Below, piece by piece: positions 26,601 through 37,179 of a stretch of 64,000 bases of DNA. The stretch is from Apus apus (Eukaryota; Chordata; Aves; Apodiformes; Apodidae), in assembly GCF_020740795.1 (NCBI RefSeq), contig NC_067282.1:153622858-153686857 (forward strand). Reading direction: 5' to 3'. Numbering within the stretch: position 1 is the first letter of the stretch; each line of letters starts with the position of its first letter. The notes beneath the pieces are model-generated. The model made no database searches, was not told the origin of the DNA, and saw nothing but the letters and a program-made list of their open reading frames with translations. The position numbers and the translations under genes were made by a program.

Positions 26601-29476
26601 TGCTTTCCTTTCTTACTTCCCCTGCTTCAACATAGACTGGAATCTGTCCCCAAAATAGGTTCTGGGTAGAGGTTTGATTGTGAGAAATCACCTTTGTTCC
26701 TTTTCTCAATGGTTTTCAGGTTCACCAAACCCCAAGCAGAACTATACCAGGCTGTCCTGGATATCCAGAAGTCCTGCCTGAGCCTCTGCTCCCCAGGCAT
26801 GAGTCTAGAAAACATCTACAGCCTCATGCTGAGCCTTATTGGACAGAAACTGAAAGAGCTGGGGATCCTAAAGAGCAGCATCACTGAAAGCCACTTCTTC
26901 AAGGTACTGGAAGTTTTTTTTTACTCCAGCTTTCCTCTACCAGGCATTACTGTTTTCCTCTTGGGTTATGTTTGTGGCTTCGATTTGACTCAGGACTGTG
27001 CTTTTGAGATGTATGTTCTAGTTTTCCTTATGTATTGTGCTTTAATTCATGTTGTGGGCTGGTCACAGCACAAGACTGGATTTCTCTCAGACAAGGCTAA
27101 ACTTGGAGATACGTTTCAAACATTTATCACAGAGTATGAATATTTGGTCCTTGGCACTTGCTGTTTCACTCTGCAGACCCATTCCCATTGGTCTTCACAG
27201 TTGTTAGTGTAGATGCAGCTTTAGACTACAGACAGTCTGAAGGGACCTATAGAGACACTGGCACTAACATAAAATTCTGGGTCCAAAGCTGGCTGCAGGC
27301 CATTAGTCATAGTTTTGTGATCTGTTTAACATAAGATAAATCCACAGTGCCACCAAAAGGTGCAGCCCATTCTTCTTAGTCAGTCCACCTGCTGCCTTTT
27401 CTGCACCATTTTGTGTCAGTATTGGGATTCACAGAGCTACCTGGTGAACAAGGTTGGGCAACTGGTCTGCCAGGGAGCTGAGACTGCAGATAAAATAGAA
27501 TTGGTTCACAGTTAGAGAAGTTTATCTGGTACCACTCCATGCAAACCTGCTTGATTGCTGATGCCAATACAAGAAAGATGGCGGAACCAGGTGACAGAAT
27601 TGCCCCTTTGGCAGCAAGACAGATTTCTGCCAGGTTTAATTGTCCTGCACAGGACAATTCCTGTGCGTCAGCACAGGAACAGCACGCGTTCTCTTCTGTG
27701 AGCTGGGGCGATCATGCCGGTTTCTCTCAGCAGGCGGCAGCACAGCCAGACGAGACCAGCCTCTGCAGCTCACTCCCTAATGAATGTGAGGAACATGGGG
27801 GCAGAGGAGGAGTTAAGCTCTTTTGATTCCGGCTGTCAAGGAGCTCCTCTCCGGAGGGAGGGGGTTTAAGATGGTGTGGGGGGGAGGCGGTGTCTGTGCC
27901 TTGTAGAGGTGGATTAAAATCCTGCTGTAGCTGCTGAGTGAAATCAGCACAGCATTTGCTTTGTCGTGCAGGAGACTTCTTTGCCACATCACGTAGCAGC
28001 TGTATCAGCTGCTGCCGGTTGCCAGGGTCTGCTGGTGAGAGCAATGTAGGGCTTGGGTGTTTAAGGGGTGGAAAGGGTTGAGGCATCAAAGCTCAGTTAG
28101 CCAAAAACTGAAGTCTTGCCTGATGTGCTGAAGTGGCGATAGGCTGTCCTTTTCAGTGAGGGGAAAGGCAGTCTGCAACATGCTCATAATTGGTACCTAG
28201 TACAGGTGGGTTCTGAGGGCCATCCAGCTCTGGTAAATGGAAGGCAGCCCCTAGTGACCTAGTCATGCCAATAAGATTGCTAGTTAAGCACATAACTATT
28301 CTGTCTTTTCTCTACATCTTTTGTATTAAAATGAGACAACGCATTGTGTTTAACTGCCTCTGTGACACTTGTTTTGTCTTCTGCTAGGCTGTTCGAAAGT
28401 ACTGTCCACATCATGTGGGCCATTACTTGGGCATGGATGTTCATGATACCCCAGATATATCTCGATCACTCCCGCTCCAGCCAGGCATGGTGATAACCAT
28501 TGAACCAGGTAAAAAGATATGCAGTCAGTGGTGGACAAAAACATGCAACACTGAGGTTAACAGTATTGCTTTCAGTAGTTAGTTGGTCCCTCAGACCAAA
28601 GCATATTGGTCCTTTCTGGTGAAATTGAAAATTATTACAGTATTAGAAAACCTTATTTCCCTCGCAAACACAGCCAAAGTGACAAATTGCATGAGTAAAC
28701 TCACAGAAACTGTCTGTGCAACAGGAAGCAGAGTAGAGGAGATCTCAGGTTGTTAGTGTTTGACCCACAGCAGTGCAGGTCAATTGCAGAGAAAAGAAGC
28801 AACGTCAATCCACTTGTACTGTGTTCTGTTTTACTGTGACTAAACTACTACCAGCCACTTAAGTCTCAAGCATTGCATTTTGCAGTTACAGGCATTCACA
28901 ACTTAGCTTTGCAAATTAGACATTTCCTGATGAATCTTCCTTTCTACTTGTCACTGGATTTGGAATTGTCAGCTGGAAACTGATATTTAATGCTTGGCTC
29001 TTCGCTCTCTCGATTCAGAACATTTTAAAAATTATCACTGTGAACATAGCATTGAAAGCAAGAAGTGCAGAAAAGCCAGCTGTATTTGTGGAAGTTTTTA
29101 TCAATATGCTAATGTCTGTAGGCACTGAGGGACACTTTCTTTTCTTAGCCCACCAACTGCCATGAATGAAAGAGTAGCTTTCCTTATTAAAAAATTTTCA
29201 GGATCAAACTCATGTTGCTGGAAAATCCAACTGTGCTCTCATGGTGCAGTAAGGGAAAGGTGTTGTTTTGGAGTGTGTTGTATGTTTTAATTCCCTTTCC
29301 TTCTTTCAGGCATTTATATCCCTGAGGATGATGTTAGTGCCCCGGAGAGGTTTCGTGGCATTGGTGTGCGCATTGAGGATGATGTTGTGATAACAGAGGA
29401 TGCACCTCTCATCTTGTCTGCTGACTGTCCCAAGGAGATCTACCACATTGAGCAGATCTGTGGCCGCAGGTCATGA
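14598..29476 (+). CDS. XPNPEP3: XPNPEP3, mitochondrial X-prolyl aminopeptidase 3 (APP3)
   Basis: A Mn-dependent M24B peptidase that removes an N-terminal residue preceding proline, mainly in mitochondria (the human gene underlies a nephronophthisis-like disease). Coding exons: 14598-14658, 16253-16369, 18750-19157, 20961-21163, 22030-22092, 23468-23581, 26006-26091, 26720-26903, 28388-28508, 29310-29476. They sum to 1524 nt, 507 aa plus TGA, the same length as human. Residues 1-20 are Arg-rich with no acid ([16 protein letters not shown]), a mitochondrial presequence. Exons 2-4 encode the N-terminal creatinase-like domain and exons 5-10 the pita-bread catalytic domain. Metal ligands are D330 (LLDGG), D341 (SDITR), H424 (GHYLG), E451 (TIEPG) and E475 (RIEDD). 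All introns are GT-AG and every phase agrees. The gene is intact. The ATG at 14598 was chosen because it fits the family N-terminus; the frame upstream has only GTG. Confidence 0.98.
15792..15809. repeat. Poly(A) tract in XPNPEP3 intron 1
   Basis: A run of 18 A. No retrocopy body was recognised immediately upstream of it. Confidence 0.85.
16253..16369 (+). CDS. XPNPEP3: XPNPEP3 exon 2
   Basis: The acceptor is TTTTCCTCTAG|TTTGCC and the donor is AACCAG|GTTAGG. It encodes the presequence end and the conserved [17 protein letters not shown] segment. The longest open frame here is the wrong frame. Confidence 0.96.
17125..17210 (-). repeat. CR1 3'-end fragment in XPNPEP3 intron 2
   Basis: On the plus strand it reads TAGAATAATTCAGGTCAGAA then GGGATTTCAGGAAGTTACT, and further on GATCAGGTTGCTCAGGGC. 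This matches the inverted CR1 3' tail in order and spacing. It is diverged. Confidence 0.72.
17517..17532. repeat. (GTTT)4 microsatellite
   Basis: Four GTTT units followed by T-rich sequence in XPNPEP3 intron 2. Confidence 0.8.
18750..19157 (+). CDS. XPNPEP3: XPNPEP3 exon 3
   Basis: A 408-nt exon after TTTTCTTAG. It covers most of the N-terminal domain: [55 protein letters not shown] and [20 protein letters not shown]. The donor is GAAAG|GTAACA. Confidence 0.98.
20961..21163 (+). CDS. XPNPEP3: XPNPEP3 exon 4
   Basis: A 203-nt exon between TGTGTTCCAG and GAG|GTATGG. It encodes ESNIVWYD through [20 protein letters not shown], the hinge to the catalytic domain. Confidence 0.97.
22030..22092 (+). 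CDS. XPNPEP3: XPNPEP3 exon 5
   Basis: A 63-nt exon encoding [20 protein letters not shown] and a final K, between TTTTTCACAG and AAG|GTGAGT. Confidence 0.97.
23468..23581 (+). CDS. XPNPEP3: XPNPEP3 exon 6
   Basis: A 114-nt exon encoding [20 protein letters not shown] then [18 protein letters not shown]. This is the start of the catalytic core, including the substrate-proximal HYVKN segment. Flanks are TATTCCAG and AAG|GTAAAC. Confidence 0.97.
26006..26091 (+). CDS. XPNPEP3: XPNPEP3 exon 7 (first two metal ligands)
   Basis: An 86-nt exon encoding [20 protein letters not shown] and then TRTWPVNG. D330 and D341 are the bridging and chelating aspartates of M24 peptidases. Flanks are TTCTCCAG and GAAG|GTATGC. 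Confidence 0.98.
26720..26903 (+). CDS. XPNPEP3: XPNPEP3 exon 8
   Basis: A 184-nt exon encoding [20 protein letters not shown] and [20 protein letters not shown]. Flanks are GGTTTTCAG and CAAG|GTACTG. Confidence 0.97.
27638..27665. repeat. Two overlapping short palindromes
   Basis: AATTGTCCTG / CAGGACAATT form a perfect 10-bp inverted repeat with a 2-nt gap (27638-27659). CACAGGA / TCCTGTG form a second one with a 4-nt gap (27648-27665), and the two share bases. Confidence 0.8.
27700..28085. repeat. GC-rich dispersed-repeat block, copy A (XPNPEP3 intron 8)
   Basis: The core at 27716-27753 (GCCGGTTTCTCTC, then GGCAGCACAGCCAGACG) recurs at about 44,101-44,138. A GGAGCTCCT box, a G-rich stretch and a terminal GTTGAGGCAT box follow in the same order in both places. 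The element family was not recognised. It carries a 120-codon minus-strand open frame (27727-28089) with no family resemblance. Confidence 0.6.
28388..28508 (+). CDS. XPNPEP3: XPNPEP3 exon 9 (His and Glu ligands)
   Basis: A 121-nt exon encoding [20 protein letters not shown], continuing to [10 protein letters not shown]. It carries H424 and E451, plus the catalytic-support His in DVHD. Flanks are TTCTGCTAG and CCAG|GTAAAA. Confidence 0.98.
29310..29476 (+). CDS. XPNPEP3: XPNPEP3 exon 10 with stop
   Basis: A 167-nt coding part after TTCTTTCAG. It encodes [20 protein letters not shown], then RIEDDVV with ligand E475, and ends ..EQICGRRS before TGA at 29474-29476. Confidence 0.98.
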
Positions 29477-29928
29477 TGCCTCTTCTCTGCCTCTTGCATC
29501 CTCCTCAGGAGATGCAGCCCTCCAGGGATGCAGATCCTTGTAGCTGGCTGTAGTTGTCAAGTGACAGAGCGTGTGAACAGTTGGTCTGGGAAGTGGAATG
29601 CAAAAGGCTTGGGTGCTGAGGGATGAAAAAGCAAAGCAATCTTTTCTGTGTGCTTTTTCCTTCTGATTTGATTAGTGCTGATGGTGAGCTGTTGTAGGAC
29701 ATGGGGGTGGATTCATCCCTCTGCTGTGTGGATCCATCCATTCTGGTGCCCTTGGAAGGATGAGTTTCATCAGTGCCACCAGTAGGACTTCTGCCTGCTC
29801 CCTCTCTACATGCATAGGTGCAACTGCTGAGGCCAGGGCCCTGTGTTTTCCCCATTAGCAGTAGTCGCAGAACAGTCAAATTTTTGAAATTAAGCTTTGA
29901 TAAATACTGTTTTGGGGGAATAAAGTGT

Positions 29929-29934
29929 GTCAGA
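29929..29934 (+). terminator. XPNPEP3: Poly(A) signal, proximal (XPNPEP3)
   Basis: AATAAA is followed within 10 nt by GTGTGTCAG, a GU-rich downstream element, and lies 453 nt after the stop codon. Confidence 0.6.
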
Positions 29935-31496
29935 CAGCTTTGATTTTTACAGAGCCGTGGAAGGGGAGTGGCTTTGGTAGTCAGGAAAATGGGTTCAATG
30001 GGAAGGTAGTTTTATTTGAAGCCTGTGGAGAACACTTTCAGTATTTTAAGGACAGGATATGTTTGGACTTTGTTCAGGCATATGCAATATTGGCTAACAG
30101 CAGTGAAAAACGTCTTGTCTTTCAGCTTATTGGAGTGTTTGGTAATTTTAGAAAGGACAGATAGGGCACAGGAGGTTGGACATACCCATTCTTTCCATCT
30201 TCCATTTTTTGTCCCAAATGTCCACTCCAATCTCCTGGTCTGAACCAACCTCTACCCTGACCCTGGGAAACAGAGCGGTGTTGGCTGTGCTGTACTCCAC
30301 TGGTGAGCTGCTGGTTGTCACCTAGATGTGAGGTGTCCAATTCCAGGACAGTCACAGCACCTTTCTGGTTTATACTGTAAGTGCCAGCAACTTCAGCACT
30401 GCATTTTTGAAGAATCTGCCCTATGACAAGTCTCAAGTCTTTATGTGGCTTTTATTTGGAATTTAAAGAAATTCTCCTTTTCAAAACACTGAGGACAAGA
30501 TCACAGCTGCCTTTTGGGTTTTGCCAAGTGCAGCCAGTAACTAATGCTCTGGGATGATATTTTTGAAGCAGTTGCAAACCTGATGAGGACTAGGATGAAT
30601 GAGGAGTGAAGAAAAGAGTTGTCTTCCCTCAACATCAGCCTACCACCCAGGCCATTGTATGCAGTAGTAAATACATCTAGTAGAGGTAAACACAGCATCT
30701 GTGTATTTACTGAAAATATTTTGACAATCAGCTATTCAACATGTCTGAAAAATGCCTCTCATCTATGCATCTCCTGTTATTTATGCTTGCTGCTGCATCA
30801 TATCATCTTACTTCCTTTTTATGGTAGCTTTCAGTATTTTTCATCTGTTATTCTCAATTTTCTTTCTTTTTCTCTTCTCTTCCTGTATTTTCTATTTTTG
30901 ACCCACTATAATAACACTACTTCCTTATCCGTTTTTCTTTCTAATCAACATCTCTGCCTCTTCCCTGTTTGCCCTAATTCCCCACAGTGAATGTAGTCAG
31001 AAGCATGGGGGGAAGGTTGTCAGGGTTCTTGAGTTCAACCTCTGGCTCTGTTGCTGTGTAACCTCAAGTGAAATCTACTTTTTTTTTCCTCTCCCTTTCC
31101 CTCTCCCTCTCCCATTTCATTTCACTCAGTGATGGCCAAATGGACAGTGTGTCTTTCATCTGTCACTGCTTCTCCTGGGAGCTGGGTGCATGCATATGAT
31201 AAGTACAGTGCAAGTTGTTAGACGGAAGGCTTGTTAAGTGTGAACACACAACTAATTAATCCTTTAGATGTTGTTCTGGCCTGTAACACATTTGTTATTC
31301 CATTTACACTTGTTAGAGCCATATCAACTGGGACAAATTTCAGATTTTGGAACTATGTAAACAGCTTAAAATAACATTAACCTGAGAGCTACATGTGTGT
31401 GCTGATCTGCACATCTGCCCGTGTATCTAACAGTGTTAATAATTGTACCTACTGTAAATAAGCCTTCAAAATATATATTAAAAAGTTATTTTCAAA

Positions 31497-31502
31497 ATAA
31501 AA
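31497..31502 (+). terminator. XPNPEP3: Poly(A) signal, distal candidate (XPNPEP3)
   Basis: AATAAA lies in an AT-rich context about 2 kb after the stop. It is a candidate for a longer 3' UTR form. Confidence 0.3.
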
Positions 31503-31510
31503 CAACTTGT

Positions 31511-34500
31511 AGAACATGATTTATTGGCCATGGAGTTGCATGGCTGTGGAATAGATATAAGCGCCTCCAGAAAGAGCATTATTTTTCAGGGAGATTTATA
31601 AATAATCTGCAACCTATCTTGGACTTGAAATAGCATGGTCAGATGTAGGCATGCCCTAATTCCTATTCCTTTTAGGAAAATCCTGCAACTTGCAAACACC
31701 AACAGATCTTGGGAGTGTTGCAGATGAGTGTTTCTGTCAGCGAAGCGTTGTTTGTGTCTCTGCTGAGCAGGGAGTAATGGATCTGAAAGGGCTGCTTTTC
31801 TTCACCATGCCAAGTGTGTCTTCCACAGTGTCCACCCATTTCATCACCATAAACTGCTGCTAATGTCTTGAATCTGTTGTTCCATGTAAAGAAAAGTGCA
31901 TTTTGCAGAGTGTATTAAATTTGAGTCTTCTCAACCTAGATTTTTGAAGGCTTTTTCTCGCTTCTTGCAGAGGTGGATAATCAGAGTATCATCTGGCACC
32001 TACACACATGCTGCAGTGTCCCTTGAATACAACCAAATCCATGAACATTTTACATGACCTTCATAAAGAAACTAAAGAATCCCTTCTCCAGCTGCACATA
32101 CCTCTCCCAATCAGCCTGTTCCATACTGCCAGATTTACAGTCTGTCTCCACCACAGAAGAGATTCTTTTCTCCAGCTGTTTAGGTGCAGGAGCTGCTTGA
32201 TGAGGGCATTGATGGGATCACTGGAAGCAAAAGAAATCTGAGGTATATGCAAGTTCCCTTGGGGACAGATTTTATTGCACCTGTGGCACAGGTCTTAGGG
32301 ATATCAGAGTACAAGAAAAAATGAGAGCCAGCCATCCCTATGGAGAAGTTGCTTTGCTTTCAGAGGAATCTCAGGAGGCTTTTCTTGGCTTTCCCATTTC
32401 ACCACCTACAAGAGACCTGCTTTGCCTTGCAGAGAGCTACTTAGTAGTAAAGTCCTATTGTTAAAGTACAGTCTGAGCAGAGGTGCTAATTTGCAGATAC
32501 GCTTCTGTTATCAAAGTGGATAAAAAATTGGCATTTAACACAATTTGGCATTCTGTCGCTGTTAGCTGTGAAAAAGCACAATATGTCTGTCCTAAAATTG
32601 CATTTTGCAAAGGAGCCTGATGGTGTAGGGAGAAGCAAACTGAGGGAGCACATAGAAGAGAATGGAGATGGAGGGTTTTGGGAATGCGCCGCAGTGCAAT
32701 AGAGAAGATTCAGGAGAAGGGTGTGAATTGGAGCTGTCGGGATATGTGCAGGTGGATGTGAGAGCAAGGAGAGAACAACAGAGTATAAAATGGCTATTCA
32801 TATTGTCAGAATGGTGCAATAGCTCCAGGAAACTGGTTATGCTAACCAGAAGACCCTGATTGATTTGTCCTCAGAAGGAGAGAACAAAGGAGTCAGAGTG
32901 TATTGATGAACTTGGTCTTAACAGTTAGTTTAATTATTTCTTTTAAAAATCAATAGAATTACCATATGAGAAAGTTTTCTGCAGTTTCATGTTATTGATC
33001 AAGTGTCATATATTAAATAATGTGAAGGAGAAAAAGTATGTTTCTAGGCAAAATCTTCATTATGATGGAGGGAGCAAGGCTGAGGTTACATGCTCTTATG
33101 CTACCCAAATTACTGCTATGGAAACTTAGTAATTACTCCCAGGAGAATTGCCATAAAGCAAAAAGAGTTAGGGTTAAACTTAGAGAAAAATCTATATGAG
33201 ATAAATGACAAAAATCCTTTAATTATTATGAGATGCTTAATACTGTGTGTAATTGGATAACAAAACTCTGCACTGCGATAAATCAACATTTTTTTATTTC
33301 TTTTAAACTGAGTTGTCCAGAAGCCTATATAGGCATCTCTTCATTAGTATGGAGATCTAAACTGCATTTAAGTTTATAATTTTCTAAGGTCATTACAGCA
33401 TCTCTGATACATGTGCTCCCAACATGCATGCTCAGCCTCCACTTGATTAAAACTCATTGTTTGGACACACTCATAATACTGGCTCTAGGGGTGGATCTGA
33501 CTTAGAAAATTGTGTTTCAGAGGTGTAACAATAAGCTACATTTTAAAGCAGAATTTATGATCCAAATGCATAATTAGGCACAGTGGACTCAATGGTGTTT
33601 GATTTCTCCCTTCATCTCCTTTCACCTGCTTGGAGTTTGTCTTGCTGTCTTAACTATCTGCCAGCTCCAGCAGCAAGTGGAGCAATGAGCTCCTGTGTTC
33701 TGGGACATGTCCCAGTCCACCTGGTTGTTTCTCTGAAGGACCACCTGGTATTTGGCTAGCCAAACCCAGACTCTTCAGAAGATGAACAGAAAGGAACAAG
33801 GAAGAATTTCATCCATGCATGTTACCTTCTCTCTCTGACTCATACCACAAATGCCTTTTTAACTACCACAACAGAGTTACCCATTAAGAATGGCAAAGAA
33901 AATAATAATTCCTGTCTGGGCAAGCCTGATGTCCAGATCTTTGAGCAAAGAAAAAAGTTAACAAGAAAGCTGCTTGTAGACACAGGAGTGAGAATGGCTT
34001 CTCTAGGGTTTGAAATGTTCCTTCCTCTCTGATGAAAAAAGTAGCAATGCAGGAACAATGTGTAGCCTTGTTTTGGGAGCTTCTTGGGAATGCTGGTCTC
34101 AGACATGCTGTGGTGGGCAAGAACTGACAGTGGTTGATGCTCTGTGGACATGTTAGCTGGCATTGTAGTCATTTGGAGAAAGTGCAGCTGTTAATGGCAC
34201 CGAAGGGGTGGGGGCTTAAGCTTTCTCAGGACCTCTTACCAGGCTACAAAACCAGGCAGCCGATACTGCCCACAAACACCCTTTTGGCAGATCTATCATT
34301 TCTGTTTAGTGGCCTCTGTGAAGTTTGTTACTTGCGTTGGCATTTCTGTGCTGTTGTCCTAACATGCCATCCAGATCCTGTTTTGATCTAGTCACCGCTT
34401 CAAGTTGTTAACATCCTTGCTTGGATAGGCAGGGTGTGATACGGCCTCGGGGATTAGGAGAGTTCCTGTCATGGGACTGAAACGGCTGTGGAGCCGGCTC

Positions 34501-36063
34501 TGACTGACTCCTCACACACCGTGCACCTGCTCCTTCAGCCCAGTTGCACAAGTCTTCTTGTGCTCAGAGGGGGAGAGAGACTCAGCCCTACTGACATGAC
34601 AGCTCAGGAATCTCCAGTCTTCGCATCCCCACGCAGCTGCCCCTGTCACTGAGGCCTTAAATCTCCAACTTTCCTTCTAACTAGTCCCCCTCTGGACTTG
34701 TAGAGGTACCAGTCTGCACCAAAAGAGTCGTAGCCTCTGGGCTGCTCCTTGCACTGACCTGTTACTTGTCAGGTTCCACAAGGTACCGCTGAGGCTCCTG
34801 TGATGCATTGCAGATATCTGGTGTGGGTATTGCTTTCTAATTTATGCTTTACCCTGTTCTTTTTTTCCAGGAGATGAGCTTTTAACATTTACATGGGTGT
34901 TACTGTGGTGACTGTAACCAGGCAAAAACATACAGTTCATGTTGAGATAGTTCTACCTTTGTGGACTTGGATGTGATTAAGAGATTTTTTTTAAAGGCAC
35001 GCTGTATTTTTTTGCCCTTTCCTGCAATGAACTTTCAGTTTGACAGTATAAAGTGGGAATCTATGATTCATCTCAAAAGCATGTGTGTATTAGTATGTAT
35101 ATATACACAAACACATAGGTATTATGCAAACAAATGTGACTTCTAGCTACTTAGAGATTTAGAAGATATTTTCATCAAGTATAATTAAGATTGTTCAGAT
35201 ATCTGACTTTTCATTTCTTTATGCTTTATTTGGATTTAATGTTAAATTTAATTTTACCTTGGAATTCCTAGCATTTATAAATCTTGGGGCTTGAATAATT
35301 GCATTATCTCTGTAATATATTTTACTGTAAATCACTGCCATGTAGCCTTAACATTGCCTCCGTCTTCAGGAGGTTTTTTTCAGTTTTATAATGTAATTTC
35401 CCTGCAGTATGAGGCTTTTGAGGATAAAGCATTGTGATCCTACCTGAGGAGTGCCTTTCCAAAAAAGGTGAGAATGTGCTATCTGGAAGATGTGATTATT
35501 ACTTTTGAAATTCACAACTGTAAAACTATGTGAACCTGTTTACACCCACTGTACATTTTCCTGCATGCTTCCTTTTCAGTTCAAACAGGGGGAAGTAGCT
35601 GCACACTTAACTTTCCTCTTTTCAGTAACTAATGCAAGTGCCCATGTGGTGCAGCAATTGCAAACTGAGCACACAGTGCTGGGCAGTGTCTGTTGCTTAT
35701 TTAGAATTCATTATTGCCTCCATCTTTTCACATCAGTCACACTGTTATTTTGCTCTCAGTGTGTGCCTTGCTCTACTTTGAATTTTGCTCTGCTCAGGCT
35801 CTTCCATTCAGCCTCTCATCATCTGCTTGTCCTAAAATTACTTTATTTTGTCTGGAGGTGGCTGGACTGATGATAATGTTTCACCTGTTTCAGGAAGTTT
35901 TTAGAAGCCAGAAGTGTCAAGGAGCAACAATTTGCATTATCTCCTTTATTAGGTGTATTACTTTTTCAGAAGAATATTATTTAACTGCCAATGGCAAATA
36001 GAAGCATTCTTGAAATGTATGCTTGTTGCAGATGTCATATCCTCTTCCTCCAGCTTTGAAATT
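31511..36063. other. Intergenic, no gene recognised
   Basis: AT-rich unique-looking sequence. Short open frames are scattered on both strands, none with splice-flanked coding character or family resemblance. No interspersed repeat was recognised. Confidence 0.6.
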
Positions 36064-37179
36064 TGTGGCATGCTGACCCTGGCTGGACACGAGGTGTCCA
36101 AAAAAGCCACTCTATCATTCAGAGGAGAGAAAATATAATGGAAGGCTCATCGGTCGAGGTAAGGACAGGGAGAGATCATTCACCACTTATGGCCAGGATA
36201 AAACATACCTGACTTGGGGAAATTAGTTTCATTATTATCAATCAAATCAGAGTAGGGTAATGAGAAATAAATGAAATCTTAAAACCTCTTTCCTTCCACC
36301 CCTCCCTTCCTCCCAGGCTCAATTTCCCTTCTGATTTCTCTACCTCCTATCCCTGCAGGGGTACAGGGAATGAGGGTTGTGGTCAGTTCATTACATGTTG
36401 TCCCTGCCAGTGCCTCCTCCTCAGGGAGAGGTCTCTGCACACTCTTCCCCTGCTCCAGCATGGGGACCCTCCCACAGCAGACAGTCCTCCATTAACTTAT
36501 CCAATGTGAGTGCTTCTCACAGGCTGCAGTTCTTCGGGAACTGCTCCAGCATGGGTCCCTTCCACGTGGTACAGTTCTTCAGGAACAGACTGATCCAGCA
36601 TGGGTTCCCTGCAGGGCACAAGTCCTGCCAGCAAACCTGCTTCAGCCTGGGCTCCTCTCTCAGTGAGTCCACAGGTCCTGCCAGGAGCCTTCTCCAGTGC
36701 AGGCTTCCCACAGAGTCACAGCCTCCTTTGAGCATCCACCTGCTCCAGCTTAGGGTCATCCACAGGCTGCAGGTGGATATCTGCTCCACCTCTAACATCC
36801 ATGGTCTGCAGGGGGACAGCCTGCCTCACCATGGTCTTCACCACAAGCTGCAGAGCCTCTGCTCTGGCACCTGGAGCACCTCCTGCCCCTCCTTCACTGA
36901 CCTTGGTGTCTGCAGAGTTGCTTCTGTCAGATAGTCTCACTCCTCTCTTCTGACTGCTGTGGGTGTTGTGTGGATTTTTCCCCTCGCTATCTTAAATATG
37001 TTATCCCAGAGGTGCTACCACTTTTTGCTGATGGGCTCGGGCTTGGCTAGCAGTGGGTCCATCTTGGAGCTGGCTGGCACTGGCTCTGTCAGACACAGGA
37101 GAAGCTTCTAGCACTTTCTCACAGAAGCCACCTCTGTTGCCCCCCTGCTACCAAAACCTTGCCATGGAAACCCAATACA
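36064..37179 (-). mobile_element. Probable solo LTR of an avian endogenous retrovirus (ERVL-like)
   Basis: Read on the minus strand it begins TGTATTGGGTTTCCATGGCA. It continues through GGTTTTGGTAGCAGG, a CTTCTGTGAGAAAGTGCTAG block, AACATATTTAAG and a series of imperfect CTGGAGCAG / CAGCCTGTG repeats. It ends near CCAGCCAGGGTCAGCATGCC. This is the layout I associate with abundant bird ERVL-type LTRs of about 1 kb. No gag, pol or env coding was found on either side, so it looks like a solo LTR. The open frames within it (36377-36934 and others) are by-products. The exact ends and a target-site duplication could not be fixed. Confidence 0.7.

Larger units (their letters stand above)
29477..31510 (+). 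other. XPNPEP3: XPNPEP3 3' UTR and immediate downstream region
   Basis: Sequence after the stop contains AATAAA signals at 29929 and 31497. The first would give a 3' UTR of about 470 nt, and alternative longer ends are possible. A CT-rich stretch lies near 31,079-31,120. No coding feature was recognised. Confidence 0.6.

Noticed and set aside
36377-36934. 185-codon plus-strand frame near 36.5 kb
   Set aside because: It is the antisense of repeated boxes in the LTR-like element and not a gene.
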